Part shown: positions 1-9,300 of the stretch, piece by piece
Layout: every line of letters begins with the position of its first letter
Numbering within the stretch: position 1 is the first letter of the stretch
Assembly (NCBI RefSeq): GCF_002994635.1
Contig: NZ_PVNL01000057.1
Location: 1-64,000, forward strand
Source: Enhygromyxa salina
GTDB lineage: Bacteria > Myxococcota_A > Polyangia > Nannocystales > Nannocystaceae
Length of the DNA: 64,000 bases
Reading direction: 5' to 3'
The notes under the pieces: model-generated
What the model was told of the DNA's origin: nothing
Database searches by the model: none
The model's input: the letters and a program-made list of their open reading frames with translations, nothing else
Made by a program: the position numbers and the translations under genes

Positions 1-490
1 GTCACTCGCTTCGCTCGCTCCCATCGGGCTGGCTGTTTGCGACCGCATGTGTGGCCCCCTGGAAGGGGGCTTGATATGACCCCCACAGGCGGTTTCGCAC
101 TGCGCGGTCACTCGCTTCGCTCGCTCCCATCGGGCTGGCTGTTTGCGACCGCATGTGTGGCCCCCTGGAAGGGGGCTTGATATGACCCCCACAGGCGGTT
201 TCGCACTGCGCGGTCACTCGCTTCGCTCGCTCCTATCGGGCTGGCTGTTTGCGACCGCATGTGTGGCCCCCTGGAAGGGGGCTTGATATGACCCCCACAG
301 GCGGTTTCATGACCCCCACAGGCGGTTTGGCACTGCGCGGTCACTCGCTTCGCTCGCTCCCGCCTGGGAGGGGGCTCGATATGACGCCCACAGGCGGCTT
401 CGCACTGCGCGGTCACTCGCTTCGCTCGCTCCCCGTGGGCTGGTTGTGCGCCGGGGCATGATTGGCCCCCTGGGAGGGGGCTCTCTCCGC
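1..490. repeat. Tandem array of a ~106-bp GC-rich repeat
   Basis: The motif GTCACTCGCTTCGCTCGCTC recurs at 1, 107, 213, 340 and 412. This gives two exact 106-bp steps, then one of 127 bp (a 21-bp internal duplication near 301-330) and one of 72 bp (deletion). Each full unit carries a GCCCCC/GGGGGC hairpin with a 5-nt loop (first copy 54-70) and a GACCCCCACAGGCGG segment. The array continues beyond the left window edge and decays towards 490. Short frames inside it merely follow the repeat. No spacers, transposase or coding signal is visible. It looks like an intergenic tandem repeat; its function is unknown. Confidence 0.85.
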
Positions 491-579
491 TTCGTCGCGG
501 GGACTACTCGGGAGCGCCTCACGCCTGCTTGCGCGGCGCCTGTCTGGGGCTTTCATGGGGGCTCTGAGCGCGCTGCGCT

Positions 580-1614
580 GTGACCATGGAGGTCGGTGAT
601 CGGGTTCGGGCTTGGGATGCGGCGCTTGGCGCCGTGCGGGGGGAGCTGCGCGCGGCCGGGATGCGCGAGGTCAGTACGCCCGTGCGGGTGGATGCGGTCG
701 CGCTCGAGCCCTGGATCGAGCCGCTGCCGAGCGGGGACAAGTGGCTGGCGACGAGTCCCGAGCTGGGGATGAAGCGGTTGCTGGGTCGGGGTGGGGGGTC
801 GATGTTCCAGATCGCCCACGTGTTTCGCGCCGCTGAGCGCGGCGCTCAGCACAGCGAAGAATTTCATCTGATCGAGTGGTATCGGGACCAGCGGGATCGC
901 GCGGCCGAGATCACGCCGGGGATGCAGGATGTCGAGCGGATCGTGGCCGCGGTGTTCGAGACCGTGGGGACGGCGCTGGGGGATCGGGTTGCGGACCGCG
1001 TCGCGGCGCCCGTGCGCTGGCGACGGGTGCAGCTGCTCGACGTGATGGCGGAGACCCTGGGCGCGCGCCTGCTCGGGAACGAGTCGGCGGAGGCTCTCGA
1101 GCCGCTGTTGCGGCGTGTAAGGGCGGCCGCGGGGGTCATGTTGGACGCCGGTGAATCGGGCCGACCGCAGGATCTCGACCGTGAACCCGAGCTCGCCCGG
1201 CTGTGGGCGTGGACCGAGCTGTTCAGCCTGTGGTCGGACCATCACTTCGAGGCCTGGCTCGGCGCGCTCGGGCCCGGCGTCGGGGTCCACGTGGAGGGGT
1301 TCCCCGCCAGCCTCGGCGCCCTCGCCGAGCTCGAGCCCGACGGCTGCACCGCAGCGCGGTTCGAAAGCCACGTGGGCACGGTCGAGCTCGCCAACGGCTA
1401 CCGCGAGCTGCGTGATCCGGTCGAGCAGCGACGGCGCTTCGAACTCGTCGCTGGCATGCGTGCCCACGCAGGTCTGCGACCGCTGCCGATGCCCGACGCG
1501 TTCCTCGCCGAGCTCGCCGGGCTGCCGGCTTGTGTCGGAGTCGCCCTGGGCCTCGATCGACTCGTCGCGCTCGCCTGCGGGCAGCCGCGCCTCGATCGGG
1601 TGGCGCTGGCCTGA
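580..1614 (+). CDS. epmA: EF-P--lysine ligase homologue (EpmA/GenX/PoxA type)
   Basis: A class II aminoacyl-tRNA-synthetase catalytic domain without an N-terminal anticodon-binding OB domain, 344 aa, close to the ~325 aa of E. coli EpmA. Motif 2 is visible around residues 57-105 (ATSPELGMKRLL, then FRAAERG and EEFHLIEWYR), and motif 3 near the C-terminus (GVALGLDRLVALA). Proteins of this shape activate lysine, or beta-lysine, and attach it to a lysine of elongation factor P. The start is GTG at 580 or ATG at 586 (two codons later). No epmB or efp gene is adjacent. A paralogue with another substrate is possible, but a full lysyl-tRNA synthetase is excluded by length. Confidence 0.85.
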   Translation: MTMEVGDRVRAWDAALGAVRGELRAAGMREVSTPVRVDAVALEPWIEPLPSGDKWLATSPELGMKRLLGRGGGSMFQIAHVFRAAERGAQHSEEFHLIEWYRDQRDRAAEITPGMQDVERIVAAVFETVGTALGDRVADRVAAPVRWRRVQLLDVMAETLGARLLGNESAEALEPLLRRVRAAAGVMLDAGESGRPQDLDREPELARLWAWTELFSLWSDHHFEAWLGALGPGVGVHVEGFPASLGALAELEPDGCTAARFESHVGTVELANGYRELRDPVEQRRRFELVAGMRAHAGLRPLPMPDAFLAELAGLPACVGVALGLDRLVALACGQPRLDRVALA

Positions 1615-1882
1615 GTCTCGGGGTCCCGACAGGCCCGCGCACGATCCGCGACGGGATGTGCACGGCAGCACGCATGCGCATCTGTTCGGGGCCGATCGCG
1701 GGCCAAAACACAGCATTGAACAGGACCCCGCGCCGGCGCTCGGGCCCCGAACGATGGTTTCGAGGGCGCTCAAAAAGCTCATCCACGCCTGCCACGAGGC
1801 TTTTTGCGGAGAATTTGCCTGGCGCCAGCGAGTCGAGGTTCGTCTTGATTCCTGGGGCCATCTGGGTACACTGGCGCCCTCC

Positions 1883-3487
1883 ATGCGTCGCAAGCTCGCT
1901 CTACTCGCCGCGATCTCCATGGCCGTTGGGCTGGCCGCGTGTACCAAGATCGAGTCGCGCGATCTCATCCGTGAGGGCAACCAGCTCTACACCGATGGCC
2001 AGTGGGAGCTGGCGATCGAGAAGTACAACCAGTCACTCGAGCGCGAGCCCGACGGGGTGACCGTGCTCTGGAATCGGGCCATGGCCGCCGAGAGCATCGT
2101 GTTGGATCTAAAAGATGCAACCGATGAGGCCGAGGTCGAGAAGCGCAAGGAGTACGCCAGCTTGGCCCTCGCGTCGCTCGACGAGTGGAACGACAAGCGC
2201 GAGAAGACCAGCGTCCAAGACGATCGCCCCGAGTGCGCCAAGCCAAAGCCCGAGGGCGAGGCGGCGCCGGTGCCAGAGGCGGCGCCCGCCGACGCTGCGG
2301 CCGCGGAAGAGGAGGGCGACCCCGATCTCAAGGCCTTCAAGCAACACCGCTTGGCCGTGCTCGGCGCGGACGCCCGCTGTGACGATTTGATCGAGCATTG
2401 GCGGCAGATGCACATGGCCTGCCCCCAAAACGAAGATCTCTACATGACGATCGCCCAGACCTTCGAGGACACCTGCGGGATGCCCGACAAGGCCGAAGAG
2501 TGGTACGTCAAGCGGACCGAGGACTTCCCCGACAGCGCCAAGAGCTGGTACTCGCTGGCGACCCGGCGGTTCTATCCGCTGATGCCGGATCCCGAGGCGG
2601 GGCTGCCGTTCAACGCCGCGATCGATGCCAAGACCCGGATCGAGATCGCCGATGAGGTGATCGGCTTCCTCGAGAAGGCCACGGCGATCGATCCCAAATA
2701 CCGCGATCCCTATGTGTGGCGGTCAATGGCCTACACGCAAAAGTCCCTCGCGCGCGAGTTCATCGATCCACCCGACACGCCGGTCGACGCGATCGAGGCG
2801 ATCTTGGCCCGGCGTGACAGCATGCTGGCGTGGCGCGAGACCAAGGCCGTGTGCGACATCGAGAAGATCCCGGACTGCCCGTTCGAGGTCGAGCCCGGCG
2901 AGCTGTTCCGCGATCTCGCGGGCGACGGCAGCTCCTGGAAGGACCGAGAGGTCAACCTGTGGGGCAACGTCATCAACGACTCCGTCAGGGAAGTCGACGC
3001 CGGCAAGCTCGTGTACGAGTTCGATCTCGAGGTCGAGTACACCCCGATCGTCGAGCCCGTCGAGGGTGACGCGCCGCCGGATCCGGTGCCGCCCCCTGAG
3101 GGAGCGGAGGGGCTCGAGGGCGAGGCGCCGCTGCCCACCCAGATCGTCACCGTTCGCCACACCTTCATCCAACCCGAGGGTGAAGACGGCGCGCCCCCGC
3201 CGGACATCAGCGCCGAGATCGCGGCGCAGCTCGAGGTCTGGAAGAAGCTCAAGTCCACCGCGTTCGCGGGCTTCATCGAGGGCAAGGGCGGGGCGTTCAC
3301 GCTGGTCTCGGCCCAAAAACAGTTCCTGGGTTGTTGCCCGCCCGCGCCGCTAACGCCGGACGCCGAGAAATCCGACGCGCAGCGCCTCGAAGAGCTACGC
3401 GCCGAGCTGGCCGCGCTAGAGGCCGCCGAGCAAGCGGCTGCCGACGCCGCGACCCAGAAGGGGAAGAAGGGGAAACAGGGCAAGTGA
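1883..3487 (+). CDS. TPR-containing lipoprotein
   Basis: 534 aa. The N-terminus is a lipoprotein signal peptide with lipobox LAAC (Cys20). Helical tetratricopeptide-like repeats follow (for example residues 28-60 and 180-300), then acidic Pro/Glu-rich linkers and an Ala/Glu-rich, Lys-ending tail. The frame is open further upstream to 1151, but that part overlaps epmA out of frame, and the signal peptide fixes ATG 1883 as the start. It lies 91 bp upstream of a TonB-like gene and probably forms the first gene of an envelope energy-transduction operon, as a periplasmic lipoprotein scaffold. The molecular partner is unknown. Confidence 0.8.
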   Translation: MRRKLALLAAISMAVGLAACTKIESRDLIREGNQLYTDGQWELAIEKYNQSLEREPDGVTVLWNRAMAAESIVLDLKDATDEAEVEKRKEYASLALASLDEWNDKREKTSVQDDRPECAKPKPEGEAAPVPEAAPADAAAAEEEGDPDLKAFKQHRLAVLGADARCDDLIEHWRQMHMACPQNEDLYMTIAQTFEDTCGMPDKAEEWYVKRTEDFPDSAKSWYSLATRRFYPLMPDPEAGLPFNAAIDAKTRIEIADEVIGFLEKATAIDPKYRDPYVWRSMAYTQKSLAREFIDPPDTPVDAIEAILARRDSMLAWRETKAVCDIEKIPDCPFEVEPGELFRDLAGDGSSWKDREVNLWGNVINDSVREVDAGKLVYEFDLEVEYTPIVEPVEGDAPPDPVPPPEGAEGLEGEAPLPTQIVTVRHTFIQPEGEDGAPPPDISAEIAAQLEVWKKLKSTAFAGFIEGKGGAFTLVSAQKQFLGCCPPAPLTPDAEKSDAQRLEELRAELAALEAAEQAAADAATQKGKKGKQGK

Positions 3488-3578
3488 GCCGCGAATCATC
3501 CGTATCATGGAGGCTCGCCCAGCTCGGGTGAGACCGCGGCCCTGACCCTCGGCGGGCGGGCGCGAAAGGACTTCAAGC

Positions 3579-4373
3579 ATGGCGTTCGAACACTACCTCG
3601 GCACTACCAAAGTCAACCCAGCCCGCGTGCAGCTGCTGATCGGCGCGGGCGTGATGGCGATCGTGGGCACGGTCTCGATGATCTTGTTCATGTGGGTGGC
3701 CGGCAAGATGAGCATCGCTCGGGTCGACGCGCCAACCATCGACTTCATCTTGGTCCAGATGTCGGCCGAGGAGCCGCCGCCGCCACCACCTCCGCCGCCG
3801 CCCCCCGCTGGCAGCGAGATGGAAGAAGAAGAGATCGAAGAAGATGTCCCCGAAGAGGACGAGCCGCTCGAAGAGCTGACCCAGCCCGACGACAAGCCCA
3901 AGGACATCCCCGACAAGAAAAAGGGCAGCGGCGTCCCGACCGGTGTTCCCGGCGGCGTGCCCGGTGGCGTGCCTGGCGGTGTCCCCGGCGGCGTGCCTGG
4001 CGGTGTCCCCGGCGGCGTGCCTGGCGGTGCGTCGATCTCGACCAAGCCCGCTGCGGGCGCCTCGGTCACCAAAAAGCCGCTGCAAGCCGTGATGGCGCAG
4101 GCGGTCTACTCGCCCGACCCGGACCAAAAGCTGCTGCAGCAGACCAAGGCCGCCCGCTTCGACAAGCGCGACGGCACCAACAAGACCTCATTTTGCGTCG
4201 ATACCACTGGGAAGGTGGTCGACGTGAAGACCAAGTCCAAGTTTCCCGGCGATCCGCAGGTGGATCAAATCATCCGCGACACCATCAAAAAGTGGCGCTT
4301 CAAGCCGTTCATCGTGGGCGGCAAGCCGGTCAAGACCTGCACCGAACGAACCTTCAAGCTCAAGTTCAAGTGA
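3579..4373 (+). CDS. TonB-like energy transducer with VPGG repeats
   Basis: 264 aa with AAAGGA upstream of the ATG. A transmembrane anchor lies at about residues 18-40, followed by a run of 11 prolines, an acidic Glu/Asp segment, a Lys-rich segment and a tandem VPGG block (DNA about 3945-4025, 12-nt units). The C-terminal ~90 residues resemble the TonB/AgmX beta-alpha-beta domain (VDTTGKVVDVKTKSKF, KKWRFKPF). Such proteins are anchored in the inner membrane by ExbB/ExbD and span the periplasm through the Pro-rich stretch. The exbB gene follows after 62 bp. The elastin-like VPGG tract is unusual for the family. Confidence 0.8.
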   Translation: MAFEHYLGTTKVNPARVQLLIGAGVMAIVGTVSMILFMWVAGKMSIARVDAPTIDFILVQMSAEEPPPPPPPPPPPAGSEMEEEEIEEDVPEEDEPLEELTQPDDKPKDIPDKKKGSGVPTGVPGGVPGGVPGGVPGGVPGGVPGGVPGGASISTKPAAGASVTKKPLQAVMAQAVYSPDPDQKLLQQTKAARFDKRDGTNKTSFCVDTTGKVVDVKTKSKFPGDPQVDQIIRDTIKKWRFKPFIVGGKPVKTCTERTFKLKFK

Positions 4374-4435
4374 GCGGCCGAGCCGCTCGAGCACCGTGTC
4401 CCGGCCATCGCCGGATCTGACCCAAAGAGACGACC

Positions 4436-5158
4436 ATGGAAATCCTGCTCCTGCTCGCCGAAGAGGCGCCATCCTTCACTCTGTCCGGCATGTGGAACCA
4501 GATGGGCATCTTCGCCAAGCTGGTCCTGATCGTGCTGATGTTGCAGTTCGTCATCACCACGATCATGGGGATCGAGCGCTTCATCGTCTACAACAAGGCC
4601 AAGCGGCAAAGCATCAGCTACATCATGATGCTGCGGAATTTCCTGAACGAGCGGAAGCTCGAAGAGTCCGTCGCCGCGGTCAAGCAGCACGGCGCCAGCC
4701 CGATCGCCAAGGTCGTCGGCTCTGGCATGGACGAGTACCTGCAAGGGCTCGAGGCGCTGCAGGAAGAGGGGCCCGACGACGTCGGTGACTTCGACCTCGT
4801 CGACGCGGTCAACCGCCAGATGGAGCGGACCAAGGAGCGCGAGACCGCCAACCTCAAGAAGGGCCTGGCGCTGATCGCCACCACTGGCTCGACGGCGCCG
4901 TTCGTCGGTCTGCTCGGTACGGTCGTCGGCATCATCAACTCGTTCCAGGGCCTGGCCGGCGACGGCGGCGGCGGCCTGAGCTCGGTCGCTGGTGGTATCT
5001 CCGAGGCGCTCGTCGCAACGGCTGTCGGTCTGCTCGTCGCGATCCCCGCCGTCATGGCGTTCAACTACTTCAACTCACGGGTCGAAGGCTTCTCGATCGA
5101 CATGAACGATGTCGCCAGCGAAGTCATCAACTTCGTGCTCAAGGAGGGCCGGTACTGA
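4436..5158 (+). CDS. exbB: MotA/TolQ/ExbB proton channel family protein
   Basis: 240 aa. An N-terminal membrane helix (about 20-42) precedes a cytoplasmic segment. Two closely spaced C-terminal helices carry the family signature: GLALIATTGSTAPFVGLLGT, then GIINSFQGLA and SEALVATAVGLLVAIPAVMAF. ExbB/TolQ proteins form the pentameric proton channel that, with ExbD/TolR, powers TonB-like transducers. The gene sits between tonB-like and exbD genes in one transcriptional direction. Whether it serves transport, envelope stability (TolQ) or gliding (AglR-like) cannot be decided from sequence alone. Confidence 0.88.
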   Translation: MEILLLLAEEAPSFTLSGMWNQMGIFAKLVLIVLMLQFVITTIMGIERFIVYNKAKRQSISYIMMLRNFLNERKLEESVAAVKQHGASPIAKVVGSGMDEYLQGLEALQEEGPDDVGDFDLVDAVNRQMERTKERETANLKKGLALIATTGSTAPFVGLLGTVVGIINSFQGLAGDGGGGLSSVAGGISEALVATAVGLLVAIPAVMAFNYFNSRVEGFSIDMNDVASEVINFVLKEGRY

Positions 5159-5177
5159 TCCGGCCCGGGAGTCGTCC

Positions 5178-5663
5178 ATGAGCGGCACGGGACCCCACAC
5201 GGGCCGGCGAACGCGTCGGATCCCCTACAAGAGCGACAAGCACGCGCACTCCGCGGGGCCACAGAGCAACATCAACGTCACCCCGCTGGTCGACGTGTGC
5301 CTCGTGCTGCTCATCATCTTCATGGTGGTCACGCCGATGCTCGGGCGCGGCAAGGATGTCCAGCTCCCCACGCTCGTCGACGCCGACTCCCACAAAGAGG
5401 GCGATCAGGTGTTCGTCTCGGTCGATGACGAGGGCGTCTGGATCAACCAAGACGCGTACACCAGCCGCGGGGACTTCCAAGACGCCCTGCGTGCCGAGGT
5501 CGCCATGGCCGAGGGCAAGGCCAAGGCCGCCAAGTACGACGGCCCGATCGTGTTTCTCAAGGGCGACAAGAAGACCAACTACGGTCGCGTGAGGGTCGTC
5601 ATGGAGTGGATCCAGGGCATCAACCTGTCGGACGTCGCGCTGGTCGTCGACGTCGGTAGCTGA
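5178..5663 (+). CDS. exbD: ExbD/TolR family biopolymer transport protein (copy 1)
   Basis: 161 aa. After a basic N-terminus the single transmembrane helix has the hallmark INVTPLVDVCLVLLIIF with the proton-carrying Asp39, followed by a periplasmic domain ending in VALVVDVG. ATG 5178 is chosen because the longer in-frame start at 5109 would overlap exbB by about 50 nt. It is spaced 19 nt after exbB and is probably co-translated with it. It is the stator partner of ExbB. Confidence 0.88.
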   Translation: MSGTGPHTGRRTRRIPYKSDKHAHSAGPQSNINVTPLVDVCLVLLIIFMVVTPMLGRGKDVQLPTLVDADSHKEGDQVFVSVDDEGVWINQDAYTSRGDFQDALRAEVAMAEGKAKAAKYDGPIVFLKGDKKTNYGRVRVVMEWIQGINLSDVALVVDVGS

Positions 5664-5688
5664 ACCCAAGCTCAGTATCGCGGACTAC

Positions 5689-5722
5689 GGGCCGGCACGC
5701 GTCCAATGGACAGCGCCGGCCC
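5689..5722 (+). terminator. Hairpin after exbD copy 1
   Basis: GGGCCGGC at 5689-5696 pairs perfectly with GCCGGCCC at 5715-5722 across an 18-nt loop, 25 nt after the exbD stop. No T-run follows, so this may be a weak or Rho-assisted terminator or an mRNA-stabilising hairpin. The remaining ~195 bp to the next gene show no other signal and probably contain a promoter for the second exbD. Confidence 0.4.
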
Positions 5723-5917
5723 GTTCGCGTTGAGTTCGCTGCCCACGGCTGAAAAACAGATCTGCTCGTGACCTGAACTTCGCCCCGATGCCGATCGAAA
5801 CCCGAATCACAGCCCCAACGACCCTCGCTTGCGCTGGCGAATTCCGTTATTCTGCGCGCCCGGGACCGGCGTAAGCGTCATCGCGCCCTCCCGTTGCGCC
5901 TCAGGAGAAGACAGCCC

Positions 5918-6364
5918 ATGGGCATGGACACAGGCGGGTCCGGAGGCGGACCCAGCAGCGAAATCAACGTTACCCCGCTCGTGGACGTGTGCCTCGTGCT
6001 GCTCATCATCTTCATGGTGATGATCCCGAAGAACGTGCCCGAGATCTCGGTGCAGGTTCCACCGGAGAGCAAGCAGCGCAAGAACCCGCCCAACCAAAGT
6101 GACACGCTGGTGATCGGCTTGACCAAAGACGGGGCGCTCACGCTCAACAGTCAGCCGATCAACACCCGCGACGAGCTCGGTGATCTGATCTCGAGTCGGC
6201 TGCAAGGCCGCGAGAAGAAGGTCGTGTTCATCGACTTCGACGACGACGCCAATTACGGCGAAGCAGTCTTGCTGCTCGACCTGGCCAAGCGCAACGGCGC
6301 GGCGGTCCTCGGCATCATGAAAAAGAAGAATCGTCCCGTGCCGGACACCCTCGTAGGAATTTGA
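5918..6364 (+). CDS. ExbD/TolR family biopolymer transport protein (copy 2)
   Basis: 148 aa. After a short Gly-rich N-terminus the transmembrane helix again has EINVTPLVDVCLVLLIIFMV with Asp23, then a periplasmic domain. AGGAGA about 10 nt upstream supports ATG 5918 over the in-frame TTG at 5894. The periplasmic part differs clearly from copy 1, so this is a distinct subunit and not a recent duplicate. Its stop lies 3 nt before the ATG of the large lipoprotein gene, so the two are surely co-transcribed. Confidence 0.87.
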   Translation: MGMDTGGSGGGPSSEINVTPLVDVCLVLLIIFMVMIPKNVPEISVQVPPESKQRKNPPNQSDTLVIGLTKDGALTLNSQPINTRDELGDLISSRLQGREKKVVFIDFDDDANYGEAVLLLDLAKRNGAAVLGIMKKKNRPVPDTLVGI

Positions 6365-6366
6365 CC

Positions 6367-9300
6367 ATGTCCAAACTCGAACAACTGGCCAACGAGTTCG
6401 CTCGCGGATCCACCCTGACGTTTGCCGGCATGCTGGGCGTGTTCGGCATGCTCGGCATGTCGGGCTGCATCACCGACACCGACTGCGGCGTGTGTGATCC
6501 CGACAAGTTGGTGCTCGAGAGCATCAGCGGGATCAACTACGCCAATCGCAAGGTCCACCTGCTGCAGGACGGGCTGAGCACGGGCAAGTACTTCATCGAA
6601 GACATCGGCGCCTGCGTCGAGACCGATGACGCCAAAGACTCGCCGCGCGGCGCCGAAGAGTGGTGCAAGCTCTCGCCGCTCGTCAGCTGGCAGGGCTTGG
6701 AGTTCGTGTTCAACAACCTGCTCGATCCAACCTCGATCGAGCTGGTGCGCAAGGACCCGAGCAACCCGCAGCTGTTTCAGGTCTACGACTGGAAGACCCA
6801 GCTGGCCACGATCGAAGGGCCGATCACCCGGTTCAACGGTGACTACATCGAGCAGACCGCGGAGGCGCCCGACATCATGTTGCGGTCGACCAACCTGACC
6901 TGCATCGACAACCTGCGGGCCCAGGGCATCGAGTACGACCACGAGGTGCTCGACGCCGATCCCACGATCTGCAACGGGTTCTACGACGGCGGCTCGGGCA
7001 TGATCCCGCTCAAGATGCAGGCGAGCGGGACCACCAAGTCCTATCGCGGCGAGACCGACCCGCGGGCCTCGAGCTGCACCGCGCCCGACTCTGGCCCCGA
7101 CACCTGCTGCACCGTCTGTGACTACGAGCTGTCGGTCAACGTCGCCAAGTACGGCGTCGACGGCAACGGGGTCCGGCGGACGCCCGCCAACGCGATGAGC
7201 TGCACGCCGGGCGGCAACGTCTACGAGGACTGCGCCGGCTTCGTCACCGACGTCAACCGCGAGGCCGAGACCAACCGCTACAGCTACGCCTGGAACGGGA
7301 CGGTCGACACCTTCCGACTCCCGCTCGCCGACAAGATCCGCGAGACCCACCCCGACGACCGCCCCAACGGCGTCGAGCCGGACGGCGTGCCCTGCCAGAC
7401 CGACGCGGACTGTGACGCGCGGCTCGGCTCCGACTCGGGCGCGGTCTGCATCGGCACCACGCCCGAGGGCGTGACCTGCGACGCCGAGACCGACAACTGC
7501 GCAGAGAAGCACTGCAAAGCCGAGTGGTTCGCAACCTGCACAGACGACAGCGCCAACACGGGCGGCGCGTTCTGTGTGGACAAGCGCTTCAAGGACAAGG
7601 GCGCGGGCGCCTGCTTCGTGGCGACCAAGCCGTTTCAGTCGTGCGAGCCCCCGGTCGATCCAATGGGGACGCCGGTCTGCACCGAGTGGGGGGCCGGCAA
7701 TCGCCTCGCCCGCTGTGACGTCTCGGAGTTCCCCGACGGCAGCCTGACCGCGGCCGAGTGCTGTCAGACCGCGCTCGGCGCTGAGCAGGACGGGGCTGGC
7801 TGTGATCCGCTGTTCCAGGACAGCGTCATCCCGATCCCCCGGTTCGACCGCGACCGGACCCTGCCCGAGGAGGTCCGCGACTGCTTCTGTGGCGATGCCG
7901 ACGGCCAGCACCCGGCCTGCGCCGCGCAGATCGAGAAGTGGTGCACGGCGCCGCACGGCAACCTCGTGCGCCATGACGGCAGCAGCAACGCCGGCGAGTA
8001 CATCACTCGCTTCGTCACCAAGGTCGGCGGCGTCGTCTACGATCCAGCGCTCAAGGGCGTGCTCTACCTCCCCGGTGACCGCGGCAACGAGCCGCGCTCA
8101 CTGGTCGAGTCCTGCGCCGACCTGGCCGTCAATCCCACGCTGGTCGAGGGCTTGAACATCCAAGACGGCTGGCGCATGCACGACGGCGCCTTCTTCGAGA
8201 ACTACGAGAACTTCGACCGCGGCATGTGCTCGGCCTCGGAGTATCGCGTGCAGTTCGCGACCGAGGGCGAGCGGATCCGTGACAAGGTCGGCAACGAGCT
8301 CGCGAGCGACAAGACCACCTACGTGTTCGAGACGCCCGAGTTCCACATCGTCCCGGGCACCGGGTTCCCGACCGACAACCTGCGGATCGGCGCCTGCGAC
8401 GACTTCGAGCTGCGGCTGTCGAACAAGTTCGACCTCGATCCGCAGAACCTCAAGAAGCTCGAGCTGGTCCAGCTCAGCCGGATCTCCGGCGAGGATCTGC
8501 TGGGTGAGTCCTGCACCACCAGCTTGCAGCCCGAGTGCTGGGAAGAGAACCACGTGGTCGCGGGTGGCCTGTCGTGCACCGACGAGCCCACCGACGTGAC
8601 CGAGGACAACCCGCCGTGCCTGACGGTCGACGTCAGCTTGCAGCGCGAAGGGTCGATCCGGGTCGTCATCGACTCGGTCCGGTTCGGCGTTCAGCTGTTC
8701 AACTACGACAGCGAGGACCCCGGCGCGCTCGACACGTTCGACCGGACGATCACCGGTCGCTACCGCATGAAGCTCCCCGGCCTCGAGAATGTCGAGCACT
8801 TCGCGGATCTCGACCTCAACGACCCCGCCGATGTCGCCGCCTACGAGCGGGCGTTCCACGACGTCTGCGGGATGCCGCTGATCACCACGGGCGGCCGCGG
8901 CTACACGGACTTCTACTACGACTTCACCGTCGATCCGCCCAAGTGCAAGGAGGACCCCGACGGTGACGACGTGCAGCTGTCCTGCGACAACGCGACCAAG
9001 CACTACAACCCGTTCCAGCAGGACCAGGACCTCGACGGCCACGGCGACGTCGCCGACCTGTGTCAGCTGACCCCCAGCGCCAGCAACACGGCCGACTCCG
9101 ACAGCGACGGCATCGGCAACGACTGCGATAACTGTCGCCAGACCATCGACAAGTACTTCATCGACTCGGCCATGGTCGACGACCCGCGCATGTGGGTTCG
9201 CAACATCCCGTTCCAGTTCGACTTCGACCAGGACGGGATCGGCGACGTCTGCGACAACTGCGTCACCGTGGCCAACTGCGGGATCTTCAACGAGTCGCTC

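Noticed and set aside
1..490. Possible CRISPR array
   Set aside because: The 106-bp units are directly joined with no unique spacers, and no cas genes are near.
580..1614. Lysyl-tRNA synthetase
   Set aside because: The N-terminal anticodon-binding domain is missing and the length fits EpmA.
1151..1882. N-terminal extension of the TPR lipoprotein frame
   Set aside because: It overlaps epmA out of frame and reads as Arg/Ser/Pro-rich shadow; the lipoprotein signal peptide begins at 1883.
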